Both the position numbers and the translations under genes were made by a program. Of a stretch of DNA of 64,000 nucleotides, positions 1-11,505 are shown one piece after another. The notes beneath the pieces were generated by a model. The model saw only the letters and a program-made list of their open reading frames with translations, was not told the DNA's origin and made no database searches. Each line of letters starts with the position of its first letter. The stretch's first letter is position 1. The stretch covers positions 434,001 through 498,000 of the forward strand of contig NZ_JAADZV010000002.1 of assembly GCF_010645075.1 (NCBI RefSeq). The letters are read 5' to 3'. Source of the DNA: Flavobacterium limi. Its GTDB lineage: Bacteria; Bacteroidota; Bacteroidia; Flavobacteriales; Flavobacteriaceae.

Positions 1-1237
1 TTTTAAGATCAAAAAAACGATTAAAACCAAACATCAGTTCTTTTCTGCGTTCGTTTATAACCAATTCCATCGTTTCTTTTCTGGTTGCCGGAACAGTTAA
101 ATTTACAGTACCGGACAAAATACGTTTTGCTCTTAATTGATTTAAAACACCAACCGCTTCGGTAAGTTTATCTTCTCTCGCATAACACTCAGCAAGCATC
201 AAATATACTTCGGTCGTTTTCATTCCGACTGTAGGGTAAAAAAATCTGGTATACTGTGTTCCCCAATAAGCGGTATTAGAACCCTGATCTAAATTAGTTG
301 TACTGGTTGTATTAAAAAACAAATTAAAACGTGCATCATTGGTACCAAATAATGTTCGCAGTTCAGGACTAATGATATAGCTCTGTCCAAAGTTCATTTC
401 ATTAAAACCATTCATATACATATAACTCAATACCTCTATATTACTGGAAGCAGGTACAGTCACAACAGTTGGGCCTCCCTGTGCACTGTAAGCAACCATG
501 TCAAATATTTTATTATTATAGCTTAGTGATTTTTCTGCAGCTTCTTTTGCTTTGACAATTTCCCGTTTAAACAAATGTACTTTAGCTTTAAAAGCATAAG
601 CAAATGCCAGTGAAGGATGGTAAACATCTAGTGGTGTCTCCTGTAGATGCGGTAGCGCATCCTCAATGTCTTTTTGAATAAAATCGTACACCTCTGCCAC
701 TGTTGATTTTGACGGCTGTGCCTCTAAATCGAATTTATCCATAATGCAAATCCCTCCATCGGTAGCAGCTGTTTGCGGATCATAACCCTTTGCGTAATGA
801 TTGACTAACAAAAAGTGGTCGTAAGCCCTGTAAATTTTGGCTTCTGCTTTTGCCAATTGTTTGATACTTGCTTCTCCCTTACTATCATCAACTAGCGAAA
901 TAATGGTATTCCATCTGTTGATATATGTATAAGCCTGATTATAAAAACTGGAGCCCGTCATCAAAGAAACCCTGTCCACAGTTTCATCAAAAGTAAAATT
1001 AATAGTATTGATATTAGGAGTTATCCCTATTACATTTGATTCTTTCATCCATTGGTCGTCTGATAAATATTGAAAGTTATTGATAGGATAGCCTCTTCCC
1101 GGCAGGGATACCATTTCGTGAAATTGTCCTGCAGTCTCTACTACTAAAGCACCTTTAGGAGTCAAATCTGTATATTCTTCGCAGGATGCCACAAAAAGCA
1201 TGATCAGCGACAGTATTGTGATATATAAATGTTTCAT
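1..1237 (-). CDS. SusD/RagB-family outer membrane lipoprotein, partial (C-terminus off left edge)
   Basis: About 412 residues are visible; the gene runs off the left edge. The reverse strand begins MKHLYITILSLIMLFVASCE, a lipoprotein signal with Cys19 as the lipidated residue, followed by DLTPKG, common near the mature start of SusD proteins. The visible end (NERRKELMFGFNRFFDLK) is the typical late SusD block, so roughly 50-100 residues are missing. SusD proteins are surface lids that hand a glycan or other nutrient to their SusC partner. The ATG lies only 4 nt after the stop of the upstream SusC, so the two are co-transcribed and probably translationally coupled. The family call is firm; the ligand cannot be deduced. 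It was read directly from the reverse strand. Confidence 0.93.
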   Translation of the reverse strand, partial: MKHLYITILSLIMLFVASCEEYTDLTPKGALVVETAGQFHEMVSLPGRGYPINNFQYLSDDQWMKESNVIGITPNINTINFTFDETVDRVSLMTGSSFYNQAYTYINRWNTIISLVDDSKGEASIKQLAKAEAKIYRAYDHFLLVNHYAKGYDPQTAATDGGICIMDKFDLEAQPSKSTVAEVYDFIQKDIEDALPHLQETPLDVYHPSLAFAYAFKAKVHLFKREIVKAKEAAEKSLSYNNKIFDMVAYSAQGGPTVVTVPASSNIEVLSYMYMNGFNEMNFGQSYIISPELRTLFGTNDARFNLFFNTTSTTNLDQGSNTAYWGTQYTRFFYPTVGMKTTEVYLMLAECYAREDKLTEAVGVLNQLRAKRILSGTVNLTVPATRKETMELVINERRKELMFGFNRFFDLK

Positions 1238-1241
1238 TTTT

Positions 1242-4200
1242 TTAAAGGGTTAAATTAAAACCAAATAAGTAAGTCTTAGGCAATGGTAAATTACGTATAC
1301 CTGAGTTAGCTGAATAAACTTCAGGATCGATACGATTACCAGCAGCGCTCCAATACCAGATATTATTTACCTGAAAAGTAAATTTAGCTGATTCCATTTT
1401 TATCTTATTTGCAAAAGTTTTCGGCAGGTTATATCCTAATGAGATATTTCTAAGTTTGATGTAATCACCGTCTACAACATTTGCATCAGAATTTCTCCAC
1501 TGGCTGCTGATTGCTCCCGCATAAGTTCTGAGATTGTCAGCAAAATCTACAAGTAAACGTGTATTTCCATTTGGTTGTGCATCTGTGTAACGATCTGTAA
1601 TACCTGAAAGATTTACGTCATCTGTACTCATATCAATAGTTTCCCTGCGCATTACATTTCCTCCTGAAAAAACAAACAGCATGTTCAAATCAAATTGTCT
1701 GTAAGAAAATCGCTGAGATAAAGATCCTGTGTAAGTTGGAGTCAAACTTCCCATATTAACCAAAGCCTTCGGATTGGTAATTGTTTTAATAGTTGTTGAA
1801 ATTGGATTACCATTGGCATCAAAAGTAATCGACGGATTTCCGTTTTCATCCAGAACATAAGGGTATCCATTAACCGTACCTCCATATTTGTATGCATACA
1901 AACTATTATATACTTCACCTTCAAAAAAGTAATTTGACGGGTTTCCAACATATACTGAAGCAGATGATTGCGCTCTGGTAACTTTGTCAACTGTGGTTTT
2001 ATTAAAACCAAAAACTACATTAGAATTAATACGGAAATTACCATTGTTATACCATTGAGAACCAACACTTAATTCGATTCCTTTATTTAGCAAGGCTCCG
2101 GCATTAATTCTTCTGGTCGTTGCACCAACAGTCGGATCTAAATCGGTTGTTGCCAATAAATCATTACTATATTTACGATAGGCATCAATACTACCTGTTA
2201 TTTTATTTTGAAACAAGGTGTAATCTAAGCCTAAATTGGTGGTTTGTGTTTTTTCCCATCTTAACATTGGATTGGGCTGAGAAGTAATATTTATGTATTG
2301 CAAAGACTGATATAAATTGTCATTTCTTCTTGTTGCGGTAACATATGGCGTTGTAGTTTGATCAATATTTCCACTTACACCATAGGTAGCTCTCAATTTA
2401 AGCATGTTGACCCATTTTACATCTTTCATAAAATCTTCGTTGCTAACATTCCATCCTAAACCTGCAGACCACAATGGACGGTTTTTATATTTAGAATCCA
2501 CACCAAATAAATCTGCTCTGTCAACACGGTAGCTGCCTGTCACATTATATTTTGATAAAAAGGTATAACCTGCCGTGCTAAAAACCGAAAAATAATGATG
2601 TAAAACTTCATCTTGTTTTCTTGATCCTGCCGCTAAAGTGGCATTATTGCCATAGATATAACTTGGAACTCCGGTTTGACTAAGTGCCAGATTATTCAAT
2701 ACTGCAGAAGTAAGTGTAACAGGGTCATAACCATATCGTATTTGTTCCATACCTCTTGGGACAAATGTTTCGCGCATTTCAAAACCAGCTATAGCGTTAA
2801 CAGAATGTTTGCCTTCACTAAAATCCTGACTAAAATCTAACTGGTTTCTAAAAGAATAGTTACTCGCCTGAGTACTCCATTGTTTGTAGCGTCCTCCTGT
2901 AGAAAAACCATCTACGTAAGTATAGGCATTTGTATTTGGATTATATCCTGTCATTGCATTGATAGCATAACGCATTCTATACGAGTCTACAGCATAATAC
3001 TGGTCGTTATCATTTTTTCGTAGTTCATATTGAAATTGTGTATTCAAACTTAAACCTTTCCATATTTTGGCACGAAGGTTTGTAAAAGCTCTCAAGCTTA
3101 ATGAATTTTCATGTGTGATACCTTCCTGAAGCGCATCCAGCACATTAAAATTTACTGATTTGAAACCACTTAAACTGTTTATTCTTGCAGCCATAGCCGG
3201 GTTAATAACACTACTGCCAGTAAAACCATCTTTAATACCTACAAATGGAGATATTACAAGTTCCCCATTATCATCAGTAATACGTTCGTATCTTTTTTGG
3301 ATATTATAATTCCCTAAATCAAAATCAGTAACATCATCGTTACTGTACGTTGCATTTAATCCGAAAGTTGCATTTAACCAGTTATTTACCTGAAAACTGC
3401 TTTTTGCATAAAGATTAAACTCACGGCTTGTGTTATTTTTGATTCTGTTTTTTGCATCGTCATAATTCAATGATACATAAGTATTTTGCTTAGAAGTACT
3501 TCCTGAAAAAGAAACATTATAACGTTGTCTAAATTCATTTTGCCAGACATTGTCACGATAATCTTTGATGTAATCGTTCTTCTTCCATTGTGCTATAGTA
3601 CTACTGTAATCTAAATTGCTGATTTTTCCATCCTCCAAATCCCTGTTTAGCTGATAAAGTGGGCTATAATACTTTGGACTACTGCTTCCAATATCTCCAT
3701 AACCATTGAACATTGTAGCTGTATTGGCAAATCTGGATCTTTCTTTGTTGTATACGGACTGTTCAAAATCAACGATATCACTGGTAGAAGCATAATTCAT
3801 ATCCCTTATATTTGGTTTCGTAGAAATAAAGAAATCAGAATTTACACTTACTTTTAACTTACCATTTCCTTTTTTTGTAGTTAATACAATAATCCCATTT
3901 GCGGCTCTTGAACCATAAATAGAACCTGCTGCAGCATCCTTAAGAACGTTTACACTTTCAATATCGTATGGATTAATATCTTCCAGAGTCAATTCGGTTG
4001 GCAAACCATCTATTACCAAAAGCGGACTATACCCTACTTCCAAAGAAGAAAATGTGCCCATTCCACGTAATATAGGCGTATCTGCTGAAGCTCCGGTTGG
4101 ATTTTTCTGAAACATCAGTCCTGCAACACGACCCTCCAGAGCTGTTGCTAAATTTGCATTGATATTCTCATTTAAGGTTTCCCCGTCAACTTTAGTAATT

Positions 4201-4886
4201 GCACCCGTAGAATGAGTTCTGGTAAGGGTTTGAAAACCTGTTACCACAACTTCTTTCATTGCGGATACTTTATCCTCAACAACAAGTGTTAATTGAGTAC
4301 GTCCGTTAATACCAAAAGATTTTTTTTCTATGGTTAAGCCTGTACATTCCAATATACCGTCCAGCGGCGCATTATCAAAAGAAAAGCTACCGTCAAAATC
4401 GGTTATGCTATGTTTGTTCGTTCCTGAAATTGTAACATTTACACCCGGAAATGGCTCATTTTTACTGTTTAATACTTTTCCTTGTATTCTTCCTGATCCG
4501 TTTCCCGATTTCTCCTCTTTTTCTTTGGCAACAGTTACAACTATTGTTTGATTGGTAAGCGAGTATTTCAAATTTTGGGAACTGAAAATTTGATTCAGTG
4601 TTTCTTTTAAACCGGAATTCTTAACATTGATAGTTACCGGTTTAGAATCTTTAAGTATTTTTTGTGTATAAAAAACTTCGTAATTGGCCTGTTTTGCGAC
4701 TTCTTTCAAAACTGTCTCAAGCGGCGCATCCTTAAAATTAATGCTTACATTCTGTGCCTGCGCCGTATAACTGCATAACAGCATAAGAAGCACACTCCAC
4801 ATCCATGTACAATTAGAGAAATGAAGACCCGGAATAATTTTCCTCAGTTCTTTGTAAGGTTTTTTTGGTTGTAAATTAAATTTCAT
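1242..4886 (-). CDS. SusC/RagA-family TonB-dependent transporter with N-terminal STN signalling domain
   Basis: A 1214-residue outer membrane receptor. After an N-terminal extension and signal peptide ending near Ala44, an STN (secretin/TonB short N-terminal) domain lies at about 50-118, a carboxypeptidase-regulatory-like beta-sandwich at about 133-208 and the plug at about 213-345 (VVVTGFQT, then TTKKG at its end). A beta-barrel fills the rest. The STN domain is the periplasmic signalling module of FecA-type transducers and touches a FecR-type anti-sigma; the next upstream genes are exactly a FecR and an ECF sigma factor. It is the membrane channel of a SusCD pair with the following gene. 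Known for the family: TonB-driven import of oligosaccharides or other ligands. The substrate is unknown because the rest of the locus lies outside the window. Confidence 0.95.
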   Translation of the reverse strand: MKFNLQPKKPYKELRKIIPGLHFSNCTWMWSVLLMLLCSYTAQAQNVSINFKDAPLETVLKEVAKQANYEVFYTQKILKDSKPVTINVKNSGLKETLNQIFSSQNLKYSLTNQTIVVTVAKEKEEKSGNGSGRIQGKVLNSKNEPFPGVNVTISGTNKHSITDFDGSFSFDNAPLDGILECTGLTIEKKSFGINGRTQLTLVVEDKVSAMKEVVVTGFQTLTRTHSTGAITKVDGETLNENINANLATALEGRVAGLMFQKNPTGASADTPILRGMGTFSSLEVGYSPLLVIDGLPTELTLEDINPYDIESVNVLKDAAAGSIYGSRAANGIIVLTTKKGNGKLKVSVNSDFFISTKPNIRDMNYASTSDIVDFEQSVYNKERSRFANTATMFNGYGDIGSSSPKYYSPLYQLNRDLEDGKISNLDYSSTIAQWKKNDYIKDYRDNVWQNEFRQRYNVSFSGSTSKQNTYVSLNYDDAKNRIKNNTSREFNLYAKSSFQVNNWLNATFGLNATYSNDDVTDFDLGNYNIQKRYERITDDNGELVISPFVGIKDGFTGSSVINPAMAARINSLSGFKSVNFNVLDALQEGITHENSLSLRAFTNLRAKIWKGLSLNTQFQYELRKNDNDQYYAVDSYRMRYAINAMTGYNPNTNAYTYVDGFSTGGRYKQWSTQASNYSFRNQLDFSQDFSEGKHSVNAIAGFEMRETFVPRGMEQIRYGYDPVTLTSAVLNNLALSQTGVPSYIYGNNATLAAGSRKQDEVLHHYFSVFSTAGYTFLSKYNVTGSYRVDRADLFGVDSKYKNRPLWSAGLGWNVSNEDFMKDVKWVNMLKLRATYGVSGNIDQTTTPYVTATRRNDNLYQSLQYINITSQPNPMLRWEKTQTTNLGLDYTLFQNKITGSIDAYRKYSNDLLATTDLDPTVGATTRRINAGALLNKGIELSVGSQWYNNGNFRINSNVVFGFNKTTVDKVTRAQSSASVYVGNPSNYFFEGEVYNSLYAYKYGGTVNGYPYVLDENGNPSITFDANGNPISTTIKTITNPKALVNMGSLTPTYTGSLSQRFSYRQFDLNMLFVFSGGNVMRRETIDMSTDDVNLSGITDRYTDAQPNGNTRLLVDFADNLRTYAGAISSQWRNSDANVVDGDYIKLRNISLGYNLPKTFANKIKMESAKFTFQVNNIWYWSAAGNRIDPEVYSANSGIRNLPLPKTYLFGFNLTL

Positions 4887-4950
4887 ACATTTACATTTAG
4901 TTATAGTTAAACAATAGTGGACAACTTATATTGGCTATAAACCTATTAAC

Positions 4951-4983
4951 AACCAGAAGCATCGCAACTGCCTCTGGTTTTTT
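4951..4983. terminator. Hairpin between fecR and susC genes
   Basis: On the minus strand CCAGAGGCA pairs with TGCTTCTGG (one G.T pair) around a 7-nt loop. It lies between the FecR stop and the SusC start, so it may attenuate read-through from sigma/fecR into the susCD pair. The better T-run is on the plus-strand side, so its direction is uncertain. Confidence 0.45.
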
Positions 4984-5018
4984 AGTTTCACACCCAATAT
5001 AATCGGGTAAATTTAAAA

Positions 5019-6167
5019 TCACGGATACACAATAATCGTTTTTCCTTCGACCCTAAATTTTATATTACTAAGCTCAAGTACTTTTAATACTTCAGACAAA
5101 TTTTTATTCATAAACGTACCTCCGTTAAACCTCACATCAGATACATCGCCACGGTATTCCACTTTTATTCCGTACCAGCGCTCCAATTGTTTCATTACCG
5201 TTTTCAGGTCGGCATTATCAAATTTAAAACGGCCATTTTTCCAGGCAATAGCAGCTTCGGTATCCACTTTTCGAATGGTAATCCTGTTAAGATTATCAGA
5301 TACATTAGCTTGTTGTCCTGGTTTTAAAATTGCTTTCTGATTTTTAGAAGTAACTGCCACACTTCCTTCCAGTAATGTTGTTTTTACAGATGGTTCATTA
5401 TCGTAAGCATGAACATTAAAATGAGTTCCCAAAACCTCTATAGACTGAGTATCTGATTTTACGATAAAAGGTTTATTTTTATTTTTAGCTACTTCAAAGT
5501 AAGCCTCCCCTTCTAACTCTACGATTCTTTCTTTACCATCAAAACGGGCTGGGTATTTAATAGAAGAAACAGTGTTTAGATAAACTTTAGTTCCATCTGC
5601 CAAAATAATATTGTATTGTCCTCCTGTTGGTGTTGAAAGTGTATTGAATGAATTAGCATCTGCTTCTGAGACAGCTGCATCCGGATTTATGGTATAGGTA
5701 ATAACTCCGTTAGCATCCATCCTGATAGTAACTTCTTCTTTTTCTCCTTCTCTGGCAATTGTATCTTTTGCCGAAATGTCAGACAATACAATTTGCTTTC
5801 CGTTCGAAAGGGTCAAAATTCCTCTGTTACCTCCCGGAGCAATTTCTTTTGGTTTTTCAGCAACCTCAATAATTTGTTCTTTTGGTTTTGTAAAGTAAAA
5901 TATTCCAGTACCTAACAATACAACTACTGATGCGGCAACAGCATATTTGTAAAACTGATTTTGATTTTTTCCAGGATTGATTCTGCTGTCAATAACTTTC
6001 CATGCTTTTTCAGTATTTATATCTTCAATATCGCTTTGATAGTTATTTTGAACTTTAGCAAAATAATCTCTATTCTCTGCAGATTGGCTGTACCATAAAT
6101 CAAAAACTGATTCCTCTTCAGGGCTAAGCGTATCGTTTATTTTTTTTATAATCAGTTTAAATTCCAT
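5019..6167 (-). CDS. FecR-family anti-sigma factor
   Basis: 382 residues. The cytoplasmic N-terminus (about 1-70, with an LSPEEESVFDLWY segment) should hold the sigma factor. One membrane helix lies at about 74-92 (YAVAASVVVLLGTGIFYF). The periplasmic FecR domain follows (about 175-270, with LADGTKVYLN and LEGEAYFEV), then a C-terminal DUF4974-like region (about 310-380, beginning FKFDNADLKTVMKQLERWYGI). The length and domain order match the Bacteroidota FecR group. It stands between an ECF sigma gene and an STN-SusC gene, the usual trans-envelope relay: ligand binding at SusC relieves FecR and activates the sigma factor. The family is clear from several motifs; the inducing ligand is not known. 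Confidence 0.95.
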   Translation of the reverse strand: MEFKLIIKKINDTLSPEEESVFDLWYSQSAENRDYFAKVQNNYQSDIEDINTEKAWKVIDSRINPGKNQNQFYKYAVAASVVVLLGTGIFYFTKPKEQIIEVAEKPKEIAPGGNRGILTLSNGKQIVLSDISAKDTIAREGEKEEVTIRMDANGVITYTINPDAAVSEADANSFNTLSTPTGGQYNIILADGTKVYLNTVSSIKYPARFDGKERIVELEGEAYFEVAKNKNKPFIVKSDTQSIEVLGTHFNVHAYDNEPSVKTTLLEGSVAVTSKNQKAILKPGQQANVSDNLNRITIRKVDTEAAIAWKNGRFKFDNADLKTVMKQLERWYGIKVEYRGDVSDVRFNGGTFMNKNLSEVLKVLELSNIKFRVEGKTIIVYP

Positions 6168-6301
6168 TTTCAGAATCTCTTTAAATTAACAATTACCTGA
6201 TGTAATTTATAACTAAGACAATCGAAACTGAAGAATGGGTGACAAAAGTTTAAGAAAAAGTGAAGAAAAAATTAAATTACTCACAAAGTCAGGTAACTTT
6301 C

Positions 6302-6865
6302 TTACGAATGGATGGATAATAAAGCTAATATAATAACCAACGATTGGCTGATTTTTACTTTTGCTCTTTTGAGCTGCGTTTTGACTGTGTTTACAGAAAT
6401 TCCCATTTCATCGGCAATTTCTTCGTATTTATAATTTTCAATAAATTTAAGTTTGAAAACCTGCTGCATACTTTCCGGAAAAGTTTCAATAATCTTTAAA
6501 ATATGATTGTAAAGAATTGTTTTTTCTTCTTCGGAAATTAAATCTAAATCTTCATCTAAAACCAGTATCGAATTTAAATCAATTACATTTAAATCATCAG
6601 TTACTTTTAGTGATTTCAGGTAATTTAAGCATTTGTTGCGTACCATTGCATACAAGTAAGCTTTAAGAGAAGTTTTTATTTCTATATTTTTTGCATTTTC
6701 CCATAAGGAAATAAATACTTCCTGTACTATATCTTCACTTGCTTCCTGATCAAATAAAAAATTGTTGGCATAGATAACCAGCCCTTTATAAAAATGGTTA
6801 AATACATTTTTATAAACGGATTTATTTTGATTTTGAAGTTCTTTTAAGACGATATCTATTTCCAA
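6302..6865 (-). CDS. ECF-family RNA polymerase sigma factor (FecI-like)
   Basis: 187 residues, the normal size for an ECF sigma. Region 2 is seen at about 20-60 (YANNFLFDQEASEDIVQEVF, then ISLWE), and region 4 as a helix-turn-helix at about 145-178 (YEEIADEMGISVNTVKTQLK). The short linker between them is acidic (VLDEDLDLISEEE). The gene is first in the sigma-FecR-SusC-SusD run and should direct transcription of susCD when FecR is relieved. A good promoter lies upstream (TTTG, 19 nt, TAGATTTG). The last residues (VIILALLSIHS) are hydrophobic and slightly unusual for the family. Its own promoter looks like a housekeeping one. Confidence 0.95.
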   Translation of the reverse strand: MEIDIVLKELQNQNKSVYKNVFNHFYKGLVIYANNFLFDQEASEDIVQEVFISLWENAKNIEIKTSLKAYLYAMVRNKCLNYLKSLKVTDDLNVIDLNSILVLDEDLDLISEEEKTILYNHILKIIETFPESMQQVFKLKFIENYKYEEIADEMGISVNTVKTQLKRAKVKISQSLVIILALLSIHS

Positions 6866-6900
6866 CGCAATATTAAAAAAAGTAAATATGCTACAAAAAA

Positions 6901-6931
6901 CAAATCTATGTATTTTTAATTTTTCAGCAAA
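6901..6931 (-). promoter_or_regulatory. Bacteroidota-type promoter of the ECF sigma gene
   Basis: Read on the minus strand, TTTG (6931-6928), exactly 19 nt, then TAGATTTG (6908-6901). This fits the Bacteroidota primary sigma consensus TTTG/TAnnTTTG and lies 36 nt before the ATG. Confidence 0.65.
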
Positions 6932-7164
6932 TATGTATTGAATTTCTTTGAATAATCATAAAAAACATAATTATATTTCCCTATAATTCTGAATATAAAA
7001 AAAATACAACAGTTAAATTATAATAAAAAAACAATATTAGTACTTATCTTACTATGCAAATTATAGCGTTTAATACTATTTATCTGAATGATACATCCCT
7101 TCTCTTACTAATGTACGAATAATTCGTATCTTAAGTTTAGAAAAAAACAATCTTATTTAATAAA

Positions 7165-7194
7165 AAAAAGGAACCACAATATGGCTCCTTTTTA
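7165..7194 (-). terminator. katG terminator
   Basis: On the minus strand AAAGGAGCC and GGTTCCTTT form a stem with one mismatch, followed by a run of T. It lies about 30 nt after the katG stop. Confidence 0.7.
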
Positions 7195-7222
7195 GTATTA
7201 ACTCTTATTATGAATCAAACGA

Positions 7223-9816
<2,594 letters not shown>

Positions 9817-10872
9817 ATGAGTGATATAGCGCAACGATTTCCGGAAAATCCTATATTAATACCTAAAGACCTAAAACCCAGCAGTCCTGATTTGCAAATT
9901 ATCAGCCTTTTAAATCCGGGTGTTTTTGTATTTGAAAACAAAACATGGCTTTTGGTACGGGTGGCAGAAAGTATTGCGCAAAAGGAAGGTGTGATTTTTT
10001 TTCCTGTGATTAATGAATTAGGAAAAGTAGAAATTATTGAGATTCCACTAAATGATCCGGATCTGGTTGCTACCGATCCGCGTGTAATTCAGTACAAAGG
10101 TCTTGATTACCTTACTACACTTTCGCATTTGAGAATTTTATGCAGTGATGATGGAGTTCACTTTTATGCTCCTGAAAGTTTTAATTCTCTTTTTGGTTCA
10201 GGTATATTAGAACAATTTGGCATAGAAGATGCAAGGGTAAGCAAGCTCGATGATACTTATTACATTACCTATACAGCGGTTTCTTCAAATGGTGTGGGGG
10301 TTGGATTGCGCACTACCAGGGACTGGAAAAATTTTGAAACAAAAGGTATGATATTTCCTCCGCATAATAAAGATTGTGCCATTTTTGAAGAAAAAATAAA
10401 TGGCAAGTTCTACGCTCTGCATCGCCCTTCAAGTCCGCAGATTGGGGGTAATTTTATTTGGTTAGCCGAATCTCCAGACGGAGTACATTGGGGAAACCAT
10501 CAATTTCTTGTTGGAACCAGAAAAGGACTTTGGGACAGTGCCAGAGTTGGTGCAGGTGCAGCGCCGATCAAAACAGATAAAGGCTGGCTCGAAATATATC
10601 ATGGAGCAAATGCTGAGCATAAATATTGTCTGGGTGCTTTTTTAATGGATTTAAATGATCCTTCAAAAGTAATTGCAAGGACTTTAGAACCTATCATGAT
10701 GCCTCAGGAAAATTATGAACTGAGTGGATTTTTTGGATATGTTGTATTTACAAATGGCCACGTAGTTGAAGGAGACAAACTAATAATGTATTATGGGGCT
10801 GCTGATGAATTTGTCTGCGGTGCATATTTCTCCATTGAAGAGATTTTATCAGCTCTTATTACCGAACTTTGA
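9817..10872 (+). CDS. GH130-family glycosidase or glycoside phosphorylase
   Basis: 351 residues, the usual size of the five-bladed beta-propeller GH130 enzymes. Recognised from the GIEDARVSKLDDTYYITYTA block (Asp138 matches the family's catalytic acid region), the CAIFEEKINGKFYALHRPS block and the SPDGVHWG repeat. Known members phosphorolyse or hydrolyse beta-1,2- or beta-1,4-linked mannosides. No signal peptide is evident, so it probably acts on imported oligosaccharides in the cytoplasm. No transporter or other glycosidase is adjacent, so the context gives no substrate. The family is fairly sure; phosphorylase versus hydrolase is open. A strong hairpin terminator follows. Confidence 0.88.
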   Translation: MSDIAQRFPENPILIPKDLKPSSPDLQIISLLNPGVFVFENKTWLLVRVAESIAQKEGVIFFPVINELGKVEIIEIPLNDPDLVATDPRVIQYKGLDYLTTLSHLRILCSDDGVHFYAPESFNSLFGSGILEQFGIEDARVSKLDDTYYITYTAVSSNGVGVGLRTTRDWKNFETKGMIFPPHNKDCAIFEEKINGKFYALHRPSSPQIGGNFIWLAESPDGVHWGNHQFLVGTRKGLWDSARVGAGAAPIKTDKGWLEIYHGANAEHKYCLGAFLMDLNDPSKVIARTLEPIMMPQENYELSGFFGYVVFTNGHVVEGDKLIMYYGAADEFVCGAYFSIEEILSALITEL

Positions 10873-10916
10873 TTAAAGTATTATAGTCAGCTTTTTTCAT
10901 ACGTAACATACATTAT

Positions 10917-10950
10917 AAAAGCCTGTAAAAAATTCATTTTACAGGCTTTT
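10917..10950. terminator. Bidirectional terminator
   Basis: A perfect 14-bp inverted repeat (AAAAGCCTGTAAAA / TTTTACAGGCTTTT) with a 6-nt loop. It lies between convergent genes and has A/T runs on both sides, so it can serve both. Confidence 0.85.
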
Positions 10951-10975
10951 AAAATGTAAAGAATCTAACTTCACA

Positions 10976-11326
10976 TCATTTACTTTTATTACTTTTCCTT
11001 TTAGAATCAACACTATCCCGTTGTAGTCCTGAAGAACTTGTGTATGTAGAAGCATCATTAGCACTTTCGCCCGGGCCACTGCCCTCACCTGCATTACTTG
11101 CAGCAGAATTTGTTCCCGGGCTTGGTTTAGGGGCATTACTTCCTGTCGAATTATCTCCGTTAGAATTATTTGCATTGATGGTATCTGAGGTTGCTCCGGC
11201 AGAATCAATAGTAGACTTTTCAGTATCAATTTCATCACTGTACCCATCCTGGTTATTTTTACAGGAGAATACAATACCAATTATAATAAGCAGAAATATA
11301 ATCTTTGATTTGAATAGCGTTTCCAT
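10976..11326 (-). CDS. Small low-complexity lipoprotein
   Basis: 116 residues. The N-terminus has a membrane-length hydrophobic stretch (IIFLLIIIGIVFSC) ending in a lipobox with Cys22. The rest is low complexity, rich in Ser, Asn, Gly, Ala and Asp, ending in a basic tail (SKRKSNKSK). No known domain is recognised. It is likely a small envelope lipoprotein with a disordered body. It is convergent with the GH130 gene and separated from it by a strong terminator, so it is transcribed on its own. The coding call rests on the intact lipoprotein signal; a long shadow frame overlaps it on the same strand, but that frame lacks any export signal. Confidence 0.7.
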   Translation of the reverse strand: METLFKSKIIFLLIIIGIVFSCKNNQDGYSDEIDTEKSTIDSAGATSDTINANNSNGDNSTGSNAPKPSPGTNSAASNAGEGSGPGESANDASTYTSSSGLQRDSVDSKRKSNKSK

Positions 11327-11505
11327 AATATAATTTTAAAGTTGTTTTTCAAATTTAAATGATGGACTACTCAATTTCTTACATAATTATCGTTTTCTTT
11401 TATAACAACAAATAATTGATTATCATTGTTTTGATATTAAATAGTATAATTCTGAAAAGCGCTTATTAAACTGGACTGATGTTTTTAAATACTTAAGTTT
11501 AAAAT

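Larger units (their letters stand above)
6866..7222. other. Intergenic region, sigma gene to katG
   Basis: Very AT-rich, 357 nt with no gene. It holds the sigma promoter, the katG terminator and a perfect 15-bp palindrome at 7114-7128 (TACGAAT-A-ATTCGTA) of unknown use. Nothing else stands out. Confidence 0.6.

Noticed and set aside
1742..2011. Open frame inside susC on the same strand, and many similar frames across the window
   Set aside because: They lie inside well-supported genes in another frame or on the other strand and have no domain, signal or promoter of their own.
10939..11280. 113-residue frame overlapping the small lipoprotein
   Set aside because: The overlapping frame at 10976-11326 has a clean lipoprotein signal and typical low-complexity mature part; this one looks like its shifted shadow.
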